Positions 35,170-44,384 are shown, numbered from the stretch's first letter. The stretch: 62,500 nt of DNA from Paenibacillus cellulositrophicus (GCF_009363095.1 NZ_CP045295.1:4347501-4410000); one strand, 5' to 3'. Notes: generated by a model not told the origin, from the letters alone. Program-made: numbers and translations.

Positions 35170-37251
35170 ATGGCAAGAGAGTTCTCCTTGAAAAATACAC
35201 GCAACATCGGGATCATGGCGCATATTGACGCTGGTAAAACGACCACCACAGAGCGGATCTTGTTCTACACAGGCCGTACGCACAAAATCGGTGAAGTTCA
35301 CGAGGGTGCAGCTACAATGGACTGGATGGAGCAGGAACAGGAGCGCGGGATCACGATTACTTCCGCTGCGACGACCGCTTCGTGGAAAGGTCACCGCGTT
35401 AATATCATTGACACCCCAGGGCACGTTGACTTCACAGTTGAAGTTGAACGTTCCCTTCGTGTATTGGATGGGGCAGTAGGTGTTTTCAGTGCGAAAGAGG
35501 GCGTTGAGCCTCAGTCTGAAACCGTATGGAGACAGGCTGACCGCTACGGCGTTCCGCGGATCGCATATGTAAACAAGATGGATATTATCGGTGCCGACTA
35601 TTTGAACGTCGTTAACGACATGCGCGATCGTCTGCAAGCGAACGCAGTAGCGATTCAATTGCCGATCGGTGCAGAGAACGACTTCGTAGGCATCATTGAC
35701 CTGGTTGAGCAAAAAGCTCATATGTACAAAGACGACCTGGGTCAAAACATTGAGGTGGTCGACGTTCCGGCCGAGTTCCAAGACAAAGTCGCAGAACTTC
35801 GCGCTGAACTGATCGAAAAAGTCGCAGAACTCGACGAAGACTTGACAATGAAGTATCTGGAAGGTGAAGAAATCACCATTCCGGAGCTGAAAGCAGCCCT
35901 CCGCAAAGGGGTTTGCGAAGTTAAGATCTTCCCGGTTATCTGCGGTTCCTCTTACCGCAACAAAGGGGTTCAGCTGATGCTGGACGCTGTTATCGATTAT
36001 CTGCCAGCTCCAGTTGACGTACCATCGATTCAAGGTCACCTTGAAGACGGTACGGAAGTTGAGCGTCATTCTTCCGATGAAGAACCGTTCGCTGCTCTGG
36101 CGTTCAAAATCATGACAGACCCTTATGTGGGTAAACTGACATTCTTCCGCGTATACTCTGGTATCCTTCAATCCGGCTCTTACGTATTGAACGCTACCAA
36201 AGGCAAACGCGAACGTATCGGACGTATCCTTCAGATGCACGCGAACAGCCGTCAAGAGATCAGCGAAGTTTACTCCGGTGACATCGCGGCTGCCGTAGGC
36301 TTGAAAGATACCGGTACGGGCGACACACTCTGCGACGAGAAAGCTCCGGTTATCCTGGAATCCATGAACTTCCCGGATCCGGTTATCGAAATCGCGGTTG
36401 AGCCTAAAACCAAAGCCGACCAAGACAAAATGGGCGTTGCTTTGGGCAAATTGACAGAAGAAGATCCTACGCTGCGTGCTCATACAGATGAAGAAACTGG
36501 CCAAACAATCTTGGCTGGTATGGGTGAGCTTCACCTCGACATCATCATTGACCGTATGCGTCGTGAATTCAAGGTAGAAACCAACGTGGGTAAACCACAG
36601 GTTGCATACCGTGAAACCTTCCGTCAAGCTGCACGCGTTGAGGGTAAATTCGTTCGTCAGTCCGGTGGTCGTGGTCAATACGGTCACGTCTGGGTTGAGT
36701 TCGAACCTCTCGAAGCAGGTACTGGCAGCCAGTTTGATAGCAAAATCGTCGGTGGCTCTGTACCAAGAGAATACGTCCAGCCTGCACTGAATGGTATCGA
36801 AGAAGCCATGAAGAATGGTGTTCTTGCCGGCTTCCCGCTTGTAGACATCAAAGCTACAATCGTAGACGGTTCCTACCATGATGTCGATTCCAATGAGATG
36901 GCGTTTAAGATTGCCGGTTCCATGGCGCTTAAAGCGGCTAAAGACAAGTGTAAACCTGTCCTGCTCGAGCCAATCATGAAAGTCGAAGTTACGGTGCCTG
37001 AAGAATACATGGGCGACGTAATGGGTATGCTGAACTCCCGCCGCGGACGTATCGAAGGTATGGATAGCCGTTCCGGTGCTCAGATCATCCGTGCGAAAGT
37101 GCCTCTTTCCGAAATGTTCGGATACTCGACGACACTTCGTTCCGGTACCCAAGGACGCGGCGTGTTCTCCATGGAACTCTCCCACTACGAAGAAGTTCCT
37201 AAGAACATTGCTGAAGAAATTGTTTCGAAGTCCAAAGGATCTGACGAGTAA
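35170..37251 (+). CDS. fusA: Elongation factor G
   Basis: EF-G is the GTPase that drives translocation and, with RRF, ribosome recycling. The 693-aa protein has the five standard domains: G domain with P-loop AHIDAGKTTTTER, switch regions DWMEQEQERGITI and DTPGHVDF, NKMD for guanine recognition, and domain IV with the GQYGHV motif. The ATG at 35170 follows AAGGGAG. The length and motifs are those of the housekeeping enzyme rather than a tetracycline-protection paralogue. It is 48 nt after rpsG. Confidence 0.98.
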   Translation: MAREFSLKNTRNIGIMAHIDAGKTTTTERILFYTGRTHKIGEVHEGAATMDWMEQEQERGITITSAATTASWKGHRVNIIDTPGHVDFTVEVERSLRVLDGAVGVFSAKEGVEPQSETVWRQADRYGVPRIAYVNKMDIIGADYLNVVNDMRDRLQANAVAIQLPIGAENDFVGIIDLVEQKAHMYKDDLGQNIEVVDVPAEFQDKVAELRAELIEKVAELDEDLTMKYLEGEEITIPELKAALRKGVCEVKIFPVICGSSYRNKGVQLMLDAVIDYLPAPVDVPSIQGHLEDGTEVERHSSDEEPFAALAFKIMTDPYVGKLTFFRVYSGILQSGSYVLNATKGKRERIGRILQMHANSRQEISEVYSGDIAAAVGLKDTGTGDTLCDEKAPVILESMNFPDPVIEIAVEPKTKADQDKMGVALGKLTEEDPTLRAHTDEETGQTILAGMGELHLDIIIDRMRREFKVETNVGKPQVAYRETFRQAARVEGKFVRQSGGRGQYGHVWVEFEPLEAGTGSQFDSKIVGGSVPREYVQPALNGIEEAMKNGVLAGFPLVDIKATIVDGSYHDVDSNEMAFKIAGSMALKAAKDKCKPVLLEPIMKVEVTVPEEYMGDVMGMLNSRRGRIEGMDSRSGAQIIRAKVPLSEMFGYSTTLRSGTQGRGVFSMELSHYEEVPKNIAEEIVSKSKGSDE

Positions 37252-37274
37252 TTTCTGCTTTTGAGTTTTAAACC

Positions 37275-37322
37275 CTGACCGGTACGATTACATCCAGAAC
37301 TGCTTGCATAAACACCGGTCAG
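37275..37322. repeat. Inverted repeat between fusA and tuf
   Basis: CTGACCGGT (37275-37283) and ACCGGTCAG (37314-37322) are perfect inverted copies 30 nt apart, in the 119-nt gap before tuf. No T run follows, so it is not a simple terminator. In the mRNA it would form a stem presenting a large loop 48 nt before the tuf start. Function unknown. Confidence 0.55.
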
Positions 37323-37370
37323 TTCAAACATAAAACCTATATTCAATCCATTTAAGGAGGAATTGTTCAA

Positions 37371-38561
37371 ATGGCAAAGGCTAAGTTTGAACGTACTAAA
37401 CCGCACGTTAACATCGGAACTATCGGTCACGTCGACCATGGTAAAACAACTCTGACTGCTGCTATCACGACTGTATTGTCCAAAACTTACGGTGGTGCTG
37501 CAGTAGCATTCGATCAAATCGACAAAGCTCCAGAAGAGCGCGAACGCGGTATCACAATCTCCACTGCACACGTGGAATACGAAACACCTAACCGTCACTA
37601 TGCACACGTTGACTGCCCAGGTCACGCCGACTATGTTAAAAACATGATCACTGGTGCTGCTCAAATGGACGGAGCGATCCTGGTTGTATCCGCAGCTGAC
37701 GGCCCAATGCCGCAAACTCGCGAACACATCCTGCTCTCCCGTCAGGTAGGCGTACCTTACATCGTTGTATTCCTGAACAAATGCGACATGGTTGAAGACG
37801 CTGAACTTCTTGAACTGGTTGAAATGGAAGTTCGTGACCTGCTGAACGAATATGAGTTCCCAGGCGACGACACTCCAATCATCCAAGGTTCTGCTCGTGA
37901 AGCTCTGCAAAACCCAGACGGCGAGTGGGCACAAAAAATCATCGAAATGTTCAACATCATCGATGAGTACATCCCTCTTCCAGAGCGCGACACTGACAAA
38001 CCTTTCCTTATGCCAGTCGAGGACGTATTCTCCATCACTGGTCGTGGTACGGTTGCTACAGGCCGTGTAGAACGCGGAACTGTTAAAGTGGGCGACGAAG
38101 TTGAAATCGTTGGTATCGCTGAAGAAACTAAGAAATCCGTCGTTACGGGCGTTGAAATGTTCCGTAAATTGCTGGATTCCGCTCAAGCTGGTGACAACAT
38201 CGGTGCCCTGCTTCGCGGTGTAGACCGTAACCAAATCGAGCGCGGTCAAGTACTTTGCAAACCGGCTTCCGTTAAACCGCATACTGAGTTCGCTGCTCAA
38301 GTATACGTTTTGACTAAAGAAGAAGGTGGCCGTCATAAGCCTTTCTTCACTGGATACCGTCCTCAGTTCTACTTCCGTACAACGGACGTAACTGGTGTGG
38401 TTAACCTTCCAGAAGGAACTGAAATGGTTATGCCTGGCGACAACATCACTGTAACCGTTCAACTGATCGCTCCAATCGCGATTGAAGAAGGAACGAAGTT
38501 CACGATCCGTGAAGGTGGACGTACAGTAGCTGCTGGTGCCATCGCAACAATCAGCAAATAA
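37371..38561 (+). CDS. tuf: Elongation factor Tu
   Basis: EF-Tu delivers aminoacyl-tRNA to the ribosome. The 396-aa protein has the G domain with GHVDHGKTT, the effector region RGITIS, DCPGHADY and NKCD, followed by two beta-barrel domains. Codon use is strongly biased, as expected for a very highly expressed gene. The ATG at 37371 follows AAGGAGGAA. It ends the str cluster and is followed by a strong terminator. Confidence 0.98.
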   Translation: MAKAKFERTKPHVNIGTIGHVDHGKTTLTAAITTVLSKTYGGAAVAFDQIDKAPEERERGITISTAHVEYETPNRHYAHVDCPGHADYVKNMITGAAQMDGAILVVSAADGPMPQTREHILLSRQVGVPYIVVFLNKCDMVEDAELLELVEMEVRDLLNEYEFPGDDTPIIQGSAREALQNPDGEWAQKIIEMFNIIDEYIPLPERDTDKPFLMPVEDVFSITGRGTVATGRVERGTVKVGDEVEIVGIAEETKKSVVTGVEMFRKLLDSAQAGDNIGALLRGVDRNQIERGQVLCKPASVKPHTEFAAQVYVLTKEEGGRHKPFFTGYRPQFYFRTTDVTGVVNLPEGTEMVMPGDNITVTVQLIAPIAIEEGTKFTIREGGRTVAAGAIATISK

Positions 38562-38640
38562 TTAAAAGGCAAATTGCCTTCTATATAGCAACGATGTGCT
38601 GGAACGAGTAACGCTGTGTTGTAAACGCAAGAGATACAGA

Positions 38641-38673
38641 GGAATCCTCTCCTAGCGGGAGGATTCCTTTTCT
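38641..38673 (+). terminator. str operon (tuf) terminator
   Basis: GGAATCCTC (38641-38649) and GAGGATTCC (38659-38667) form a 9-bp stem followed by TTTTCTTT. Confidence 0.9.
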
Positions 38674-38718
38674 TTATATATAGGAAGAAAAGAACAACAA
38701 CACCTTTTCATTAAAAGC

Positions 38719-38747
38719 TTGCATTATGCCCATTCTTTATATATAAT
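38719..38747 (+). promoter_or_regulatory. S10 operon promoter
   Basis: TTGCAT (38719-38724), a 17-nt spacer and a perfect TATAAT (38742-38747). This leaves an approximately 130-nt leader before rpsJ and is the only strong promoter seen before the rpsJ-to-rpsK gene run. Confidence 0.8.
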
Positions 38748-38885
38748 AGTGAATGTTGTTCTGAGACGTTGCGATGATGTGAGAGGTTACTGACACACCC
38801 GGCCCCTTTGCCATGGAGCGGTGGGTTAGAAAATTTTCACGGAGTATGTCCGATACCAAATTGGGCGATAGAAGGAGGGACTAAA

Positions 38886-39194
38886 ATGGCAAAGCAAAAA
38901 ATTCGTATTCGTTTGAAAGCTTACGATCACAGAATTCTTGATCAATCCGCTGAGAAAATCGTTGAAACTGCAAAACGTTCGGGTGCTGGTGTATCTGGAC
39001 CGATTCCGCTTCCAACTGAGAAACAAATCATTACTATTCTCCGTGCGGTACACAAGTATAAGGATTCTCGGGAGCAATTCGAAATGCGCACACACAAGCG
39101 TCTGATCGACATTGTTAACCCAACTCCACAAACTGTGGATGCTCTTATGCGCTTGGACCTGCCGTCCGGTGTAGATATCGAAATCAAATTGTAA
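38886..39194 (+). CDS. rpsJ: 30S ribosomal protein S10
   Basis: S10 is a 30S head protein that also serves as NusE in antitermination complexes with NusB. The 102-aa protein has the typical start KQKIRIRLKAYDHRILDQ and the extended loop RSGAGVSGPIPLPT (with preceding K). The ATG at 38886 follows GAAGGAGGGAC; the longer frame upstream includes the leader and has no ribosome binding site. It is first in the S10-spc-alpha superoperon. Confidence 0.98.
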   Translation: MAKQKIRIRLKAYDHRILDQSAEKIVETAKRSGAGVSGPIPLPTEKQIITILRAVHKYKDSREQFEMRTHKRLIDIVNPTPQTVDALMRLDLPSGVDIEIKL

Positions 39195-39230
39195 TTCGAA
39201 ATGAATTAAGACGGGAAAAGAGGTGTCAAC

Positions 39231-39854
39231 ATGAAAGGTATCTTAGGAAAAAAACTCGGAATGACTCAAGTATTTACTCCAGAAGGTAATGTAATTCCTG
39301 TGACGGTTATCGAAGCAGGTCCTTGTGTTGTTCTGCAAAAGAAAGATCTTGAGAACGATGGCTACGAAGCTATTCAAATCGGTTTCGCCGATAAGAAGGA
39401 GAAGCGTGCAAACAAGCCAGAAGCAGGACATGCTAAAAAAGCTAACACTGCACCTAAGCGCTACGTTCGCGAAATTCGCGGTGTTGACCTCGGAGCATTC
39501 GAGGTTGGCCAAGAACTGAAGGCGGATGTCTTCGCAGAAGGCGAATTTGTTGACGTAACCGGTACTTCCAAAGGTAAAGGCTTCCAAGGCGTTATCAAAC
39601 GTTGGGGACAAAGCCGCGGACCAATGGCTCACGGCTCGCGTTACCATCGCAGACCGGGTTCCATGGGCTCGATCCAGGCTAACCGTGTTCCTAAAGGGAA
39701 GCGTCTGCCAGGTCACATGGGTAATGCTACGGTAACTGTACAAAAACTTGAAGTTGTTAGAGTTGACGTTGAACGCAACGTATTGCTCGTTAAAGGTGCT
39801 ATTCCTGGACCTAAAAACAGCTTCGTTAAAATTAACGAAACGGTGAAGAAATAA
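39231..39854 (+). CDS. rplC: 50S ribosomal protein L3
   Basis: L3 is an early-assembly large-subunit protein whose loop reaches the peptidyl transferase centre. The 207-aa protein starts MKGILGKKLGMTQVF and has the central basic loop RGPMAHGSRYHRRPGSMG that approaches the active site. The ATG at 39231 follows AAGAGGTG, 36 nt after rpsJ. Length is standard. Confidence 0.98.
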   Translation: MKGILGKKLGMTQVFTPEGNVIPVTVIEAGPCVVLQKKDLENDGYEAIQIGFADKKEKRANKPEAGHAKKANTAPKRYVREIRGVDLGAFEVGQELKADVFAEGEFVDVTGTSKGKGFQGVIKRWGQSRGPMAHGSRYHRRPGSMGSIQANRVPKGKRLPGHMGNATVTVQKLEVVRVDVERNVLLVKGAIPGPKNSFVKINETVKK

Positions 39855-39880
39855 TCACCTAAGGAAAGGAGGAACACATA

Positions 39881-40504
39881 ATGCCAAAAGTAACCCTGTT
39901 TAATGTCAGCGGTAGCGAAGTAGGAGAATTGGAACTGAACGATGCGGTATTTGGCGTAGAGCCGAACGTACACGTGATGAACCAAGCGGTATTGCTGCAA
40001 AGAGCATCTTTGCGTCGTGGTACACACAAAGTGAAGGGCCGTTCTGAAGTACGCGGCGGCGGACGTAAACCTTGGAAACAAAAAGGAACCGGCCGTGCTC
40101 GTCAAGGTTCGATCCGTTCACCACAATGGAAGGGCGGCGGTACTGTATTCGGTCCAACACCACGCAGCTACTCGTTCAAGCTTCCTAAGAAAGTTCGTCG
40201 TCTGGCTATTAAATCTGCATTGTCTTCCAAAGTGATCGCTAACAATCTGATCGTTCTGGACCAACTCGCTCTGAACACGCCTAAAACAAAGGAATTCGCA
40301 GCGATCCTGAACAATCTGAAAGTAGAACGTAAGGCCCTGATCGTAGCTCCTGGCTATGATGATAATGTGGCTCTTTCCGCACGGAATATTCCTGGCGTGA
40401 AATTTGTTGCAGCAGACGGCATTAATGTTCTTGACGTACTTCTGTACGACAAACTGATCATTACGAAAGAAGCAGTTCAGAAGGTAGAGGAGGTGCTCGC
40501 GTAA
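39881..40504 (+). CDS. rplD: 50S ribosomal protein L4
   Basis: L4 lines the polypeptide exit tunnel. The 207-aa protein has the tunnel loop with GGGRKPWKQKGTGRARQGS, near the position where macrolide-resistance mutations arise; the loop has no insertion or deletion. The ATG at 39881 follows AAGGAGGAAC. Its stop overlaps the rplW start by one base, so the two are coupled. In E. coli L4 autoregulates the S10 operon; that mechanism is not known in Bacillales. Confidence 0.98.
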   Translation: MPKVTLFNVSGSEVGELELNDAVFGVEPNVHVMNQAVLLQRASLRRGTHKVKGRSEVRGGGRKPWKQKGTGRARQGSIRSPQWKGGGTVFGPTPRSYSFKLPKKVRRLAIKSALSSKVIANNLIVLDQLALNTPKTKEFAAILNNLKVERKALIVAPGYDDNVALSARNIPGVKFVAADGINVLDVLLYDKLIITKEAVQKVEEVLA

Positions 40505-40797
40505 TGAAAGATCCTCGTGATATTATCAAACGTCCGGTGATCACTGAACGTACGGCTGAATACATGGGCGACTTGAAGTATGCCTTTGAAGTAGATATCC
40601 GTGCGAACAAGACCGAGATCAAACAAGCTGTTGAATCGATCTTTAAAGTGAAAGTAACGAATGTAAATACAATGCGCGTCCCTGCTAAGCCGAAACGTTA
40701 TGGCCGCTACAACGGTTATACAACCGAGTGGAAAAAAGCCATCGTAACGCTGAGCAAAGACAGCAAAGCGCTCGAGTTTTTTGAATCTGTAGAGTAA
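40504..40797 (+). CDS. rplW: 50S ribosomal protein L23
   Basis: L23 lies at the tunnel exit and is the docking site for trigger factor and SRP. The 97-aa protein has RPVITERTAEYM near the N-terminus and the basic loop PKRYGRYNGYTTEWKKA. The ATG at 40504 shares a base with the rplD stop codon, and the GAGGTG ribosome binding site lies inside the end of rplD. rplB follows after 12 nt. Confidence 0.97.
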   Translation: MKDPRDIIKRPVITERTAEYMGDLKYAFEVDIRANKTEIKQAVESIFKVKVTNVNTMRVPAKPKRYGRYNGYTTEWKKAIVTLSKDSKALEFFESVE

Positions 40798-40809
40798 GGA
40801 GGAAATCAC

Positions 40810-41640
40810 GTGCCTATTAAAAAGTATAAGCCGACATCCCCGGCTAGACGTAACATGTCCGTGTCTACTTTTGAAGAGATCACGACAAATCAGCCGGAGA
40901 AATCGTTGCTTGCACCGCTCAGCAAAACAGCTGGCCGCAACAACCAAGGTAAAATTACGGTTCGTCACCACGGCGGCGGACACAAGCGTAAATACCGCAT
41001 CATCGACTTCAAACGTACGAAAGACGGCATACCAGGTACCGTTGCTACGATCGAGTATGACCCGAACCGTACTTCCAATATTGCTCTGATCCACTATGCA
41101 GACGGAGAGAAGCGTTACATCATCGCTCCTAAAGGTCTGAAAGTGGGAGACAAGATTGAATCCGGTCCAAACGCCGACATCAAAATCGGTAACGCACTTC
41201 CAATGGAGAACATTCCGGTAGGTACTGTTATCCACAACATCGAACTGCAGCCTGGCAAAGGCGGACAATTGGTTCGCGCAGCCGGTACCGAAGCTCAGCT
41301 TCTTGGTAAAGAAGATAAATACGTATCCGTACGTTTGTCTTCGGGCGAAGTTCGCAGACTGCTTAAAGTTTGCCGTGCTACAATCGGTTCCGTTGGTAAC
41401 GAAGACCACGAGCTGATCAAAATCGGTAAAGCTGGCCGCAGCCGCTGGCTCGGACAACGTCCTGAAGTTCGCGGGGTAGTTATGAACCCTAACGATCACC
41501 CTCACGGTGGTGGTGAAGGCCGCGCTCCAATCGGACGTAAATCGCCAATGTCTCCATGGGGCAAACCAACCCTTGGTTACAAAACGCGTAAAAAAGGCAA
41601 AGCTTCTGACAAATATATCGTTCGCCGCCGCACAAAATAA
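40810..41640 (+). CDS. rplB: 50S ribosomal protein L2
   Basis: L2 is one of the most conserved large-subunit proteins and is needed for subunit association and peptidyl transfer. The 276-aa protein starts with GTG at 40810 after AAGGAGGAAA. It contains RHHGGGHKRKYRIIDFKR and the C-terminal segment HPHGGGEGRAPIGRKSPMSPWG, split here as HPHGGGEGRAPIG, which holds the conserved histidine near the peptidyl transferase centre. Confidence 0.98.
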   Translation: MPIKKYKPTSPARRNMSVSTFEEITTNQPEKSLLAPLSKTAGRNNQGKITVRHHGGGHKRKYRIIDFKRTKDGIPGTVATIEYDPNRTSNIALIHYADGEKRYIIAPKGLKVGDKIESGPNADIKIGNALPMENIPVGTVIHNIELQPGKGGQLVRAAGTEAQLLGKEDKYVSVRLSSGEVRRLLKVCRATIGSVGNEDHELIKIGKAGRSRWLGQRPEVRGVVMNPNDHPHGGGEGRAPIGRKSPMSPWGKPTLGYKTRKKGKASDKYIVRRRTK

Positions 41641-41710
41641 TGCACGCTGTGCATAACTTTGTGAAGTGCCGAAAGTAACGAGAAGATTGGATGAAGGGAG
41701 GATTTTATAG

Positions 41711-41989
41711 ATGAGTCGCAGTTTGAAAAAAGGGCCTTTCATTGACGGGTACCTGCTGAAAAAAGTAGAAGTGATGAACGAATCGAACAAGAAGGCGGTT
41801 ATCAAAACTTGGTCCCGTCGCTCTACGATTTTCCCACAATTTATCGGTCACACGTTCGGTGTATACGACGGACGCAAGCACGTTCCGGTATACGTAACGG
41901 AAGACATGGTAGGACACAAGTTGGGTGAATTCGCTCCAACACGTACCTACAAGGGTCATACGGACGATGACAAGAAAACAAGAAGATAA
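41711..41989 (+). CDS. rpsS: 30S ribosomal protein S19
   Basis: S19 is a 30S head protein that pairs with S13 and contacts the A-site tRNA region. The 92-aa protein begins MSRSLKKGPFIDGYLLKK and has the segment FIGHTFGVYDGRKHVPVYV. The ATG at 41711 follows AAGGGAGG, 70 nt after rplB. Confidence 0.98.
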   Translation: MSRSLKKGPFIDGYLLKKVEVMNESNKKAVIKTWSRRSTIFPQFIGHTFGVYDGRKHVPVYVTEDMVGHKLGEFAPTRTYKGHTDDDKKTRR

Positions 41990-42024
41990 TTTCTAAGCTC
42001 TTTGTTTGAGAGGGGGTAAAACAA

Positions 42025-42357
42025 ATGGAAGCAAAAGCACATGCCAGATCTATTCGGATTGCTCCTCGTAAAGTCAAGCTCGTTGTTGACTTGATCCGCG
42101 GTAAGCAAGTTGGTGAGGCCATCGCCATTCTCCGCCACACTCCGAAATCGGCTTCCCTGGTTGTGGAGAAGCTGCTGAACTCAGCGATCGCCAATGCTGA
42201 GCATAACTACTCGATGGATATTAACAGTTTGGTTGTGAGCCAGGTTTTCGTTAACCAAGGCCCAACAATGAAGAGATTCCGTCCACGCGCCATGGGTCGT
42301 GCGAGCCGGATCAATAAACGCACCAGCCACATTACTTTGGTGGTATCTGAAAAATAA
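42025..42357 (+). CDS. rplV: 50S ribosomal protein L22
   Basis: L22 spans the large subunit and its beta-hairpin lines the exit tunnel beside L4. The 110-aa protein has ARSIRIAPRKVKLVVDLIRG at the start and the tunnel hairpin around PTMKRFRPRAMGRASRINKR, which is intact (no macrolide-type deletion). The ATG at 42025 follows GAGAGGGGG. rpsC follows after 13 nt. Confidence 0.98.
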   Translation: MEAKAHARSIRIAPRKVKLVVDLIRGKQVGEAIAILRHTPKSASLVVEKLLNSAIANAEHNYSMDINSLVVSQVFVNQGPTMKRFRPRAMGRASRINKRTSHITLVVSEK

Positions 42358-42370
42358 GGAGGGATAACGT

Positions 42371-43036
42371 GTGGGCCAAAAGGTAAATCCAGTCGGACTC
42401 CGTATCGGGATCATCCGTGATTGGGAATCGAAATGGTATGCTGGCAAAGATTTCGGTAATCTTTTGCTGGAAGATGTCAAAATCCGTGAATACCTGAAAA
42501 ATAAATTGAAGGATTCTGCTGTTTCTCGCATCGAGATCGAGAGAGCGGCAAATCGTGTGAACGTCACTATCCACACTGCGAAACCAGGCATGGTTATCGG
42601 TAAAGGTGGTTCCGAAGTTGAAGTACTTCGCAGCCAAGTTACGAAAATTGCAGGCGGTAAAAAAGTTCACATCAACATCTCTGAAATTAAACATGCTGAC
42701 CTGGACGCTGTCCTGGTTGCAGAAAGCATTGCTCAGCAATTGGAACGCCGTGTTTCTTTCCGTCGTGCTCTGAAACAAGCGATCCAAAGAACGATGCGTT
42801 CAGGCGCTAAAGGAATCAAAACTCAAGTGGGCGGACGTCTTGGCGGCGCCGAGATCGCTCGTTCGGAAGGCTACAGTGAAGGAACTGTTCCACTTCATAC
42901 GCTTCGTGCTGACATCGACTACGGTACGGCTGAGGCGCATACAACTTATGGCCGTCTCGGCGTAAAAGTATGGATCTATCGTGGAGAGGTTCTTCCTACG
43001 GCTAAGAAACAAGCTGCTCAGGAAGGAGGCAACTAA
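42371..43036 (+). CDS. rpsC: 30S ribosomal protein S3
   Basis: S3 lies at the mRNA entry channel and has helicase-related function. The 221-aa protein has an N-terminal KH domain with GKGGSEVEVLR and a C-terminal domain with the conserved RTEGYSEGTVP-like segment (here ARSEGYSEGTVPLHT). It starts with GTG at 42371 after AAGGAGGG. rplP begins 2 nt after its stop. Confidence 0.98.
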   Translation: MGQKVNPVGLRIGIIRDWESKWYAGKDFGNLLLEDVKIREYLKNKLKDSAVSRIEIERAANRVNVTIHTAKPGMVIGKGGSEVEVLRSQVTKIAGGKKVHINISEIKHADLDAVLVAESIAQQLERRVSFRRALKQAIQRTMRSGAKGIKTQVGGRLGGAEIARSEGYSEGTVPLHTLRADIDYGTAEAHTTYGRLGVKVWIYRGEVLPTAKKQAAQEGGN

Positions 43037-43038
43037 TC

Positions 43039-43473
43039 ATGTTGGTACCAAAACGTGTAAAACACCGCAAGCAACAACGCGGTCACATGAAGGGTATGGC
43101 AAAAGGCGGAACTGAACTGAACTTCGGTGAATTCGGTTTGCAAGCTCTGGAGCCAACTTGGATCACGAACCGTCAGATTGAAGCAGCGCGTATTGCGATG
43201 ACGCGTTACATCAAGCGTGGCGGTAAAGTATGGATTAAGATTTTCCCTGACAAGCCGATCACTCAAAAACCTCTTGAGGTTCGTATGGGTAGCGGTAAAG
43301 GTAACGTTGAGAAATGGGTCGCAGTTGTCAAACCAGGCAAGATTATGTTTGAACTTGGAGGCGTGTCTGAGGAAATCGCTCGCGAAGCGATGCGTCTCGC
43401 CGCTCACAAGCTGCCGATCAAAACGAAGTTTGTGAAACGTGAAGAATTGGGTGGTGAAGCAAATGAAAGCTAA
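43039..43473 (+). CDS. rplP: 50S ribosomal protein L16
   Basis: L16 organises the A-site and tRNA-binding region of the 50S subunit. The 144-aa protein contains KRVKHRKQQRGHMKGMAKGG and WIKIFPDKPITQKPLEVRMG, typical of the family and near known evernimicin and avilamycin resistance positions. The ATG at 43039 follows GGAAGGAGG. Its last 11 nt overlap rpmC, so the two genes are translationally coupled. Confidence 0.98.
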   Translation: MLVPKRVKHRKQQRGHMKGMAKGGTELNFGEFGLQALEPTWITNRQIEAARIAMTRYIKRGGKVWIKIFPDKPITQKPLEVRMGSGKGNVEKWVAVVKPGKIMFELGGVSEEIAREAMRLAAHKLPIKTKFVKREELGGEANES

Positions 43474-43660
43474 TGATCTGCGTAACTTGACCACTGCAGA
43501 AATCGAGCAAAAGATTGCGGGCTTTAAAGAGGAACTCTTTAACCTCCGTTTTCAATTGGCTACCGGACAGCTTGATAACCCAACTCGGATCCGTGATGTA
43601 CGCAAGGAAATAGCTCGTGCTAAAACCGTCATCCGTGAAAGAGAACTTGGGATTAGTTAA
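43463..43660 (+). CDS. rpmC: 50S ribosomal protein L29
   Basis: L29 is a small two-helix protein near the tunnel exit, next to L23. The 65-aa product contains KANDLRNLTTAEIEQKI and ELFNLRFQLATGQLDN. The ATG at 43463 lies inside the end of rplP (11-nt overlap) with GGTGGTGAAG upstream; the longer in-frame extension inside rplP is not used. rpsQ follows after 44 nt. Confidence 0.97.
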   Translation: MKANDLRNLTTAEIEQKIAGFKEELFNLRFQLATGQLDNPTRIRDVRKEIARAKTVIRERELGIS

Positions 43661-43704
43661 TAGATCACAGCCGTGCTCGTCTGTAATCAGGAAGGAGGCT
43701 AACT

Positions 43705-43971
43705 ATGAGCGAAGAACGCAATGCTCGTAAAGTGCAAATCGGTAAAGTTGTCAGTGACAAAATGGATAAAACCATTGTTGTAGCCGTTGAAACTTACAAA
43801 AAGCATGATCTCTACCACAAGCGCATTAAATACACGAAGAAATTTAAAGCGCATGATGAGAACAACACAGCACAAATCGGAGATACCGTTAAAATCATGG
43901 AAACTCGTCCACTCTCTAAAGACAAACGTTGGAGACTGGTAGAAGTCGTTGAAAAAGCGGTTATCATCTAA
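43705..43971 (+). CDS. rpsQ: 30S ribosomal protein S17
   Basis: S17 is a primary 16S rRNA-binding protein of the 30S body (OB fold). The 88-aa protein has the family segments VQIGKVVSDKMDKTIVV and GDTVKIMETRPLSKDKRW. The ATG at 43705 follows GGAAGGAGG. Confidence 0.98.
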   Translation: MSEERNARKVQIGKVVSDKMDKTIVVAVETYKKHDLYHKRIKYTKKFKAHDENNTAQIGDTVKIMETRPLSKDKRWRLVEVVEKAVII

Positions 43972-44007
43972 AGATAGAGTTAGTTTTTCCGAAAGGAGGA
44001 AATTTCA

Positions 44008-44376
44008 ATGATTCAACCATTTACACGTCTTCAAGTAGCTGACAACTCCGGTGCGAAGGAACTGATGTGTATCCGCGTGCTGGGTGGTACGGGACGTCGT
44101 ACAGCAGCCATCGGTGATTTGATCGTTTGCTCCGTCAAACAAGCAACACCAGGCGGCGTTGTCAAAAAAGGTGATGTTGTTAAAGCTGTTGTGGTTCGTA
44201 CGAAGCGTTCTGTACGCCGCAAAGACGGATCTTACATCTCTTTTGACGAAAACGCAGCGGTTGTTGTTAAAGAAGACAAAAGCCCGCGCGGAACTCGTAT
44301 TTTCGGACCAGTGGCTCGCGAACTTCGCGACAAAGATTTCATGAAAATCGTTTCCTTGGCACCGGAAGTAATCTAA
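44008..44376 (+). CDS. rplN: 50S ribosomal protein L14
   Basis: L14 is part of the subunit interface near the factor-binding site and binds the silencing factor RsfS. The 122-aa protein starts MIQPFTRLQVADNSGAKE, the conserved five-stranded barrel, and ends with FMKIVSLAPEVI. The ATG at 44008 follows AAAGGAGGAA. A hairpin lies in the gap before rplX. Confidence 0.98.
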   Translation: MIQPFTRLQVADNSGAKELMCIRVLGGTGRRTAAIGDLIVCSVKQATPGGVVKKGDVVKAVVVRTKRSVRRKDGSYISFDENAAVVVKEDKSPRGTRIFGPVARELRDKDFMKIVSLAPEVI

Positions 44377-44384
44377 TAGCTGAT

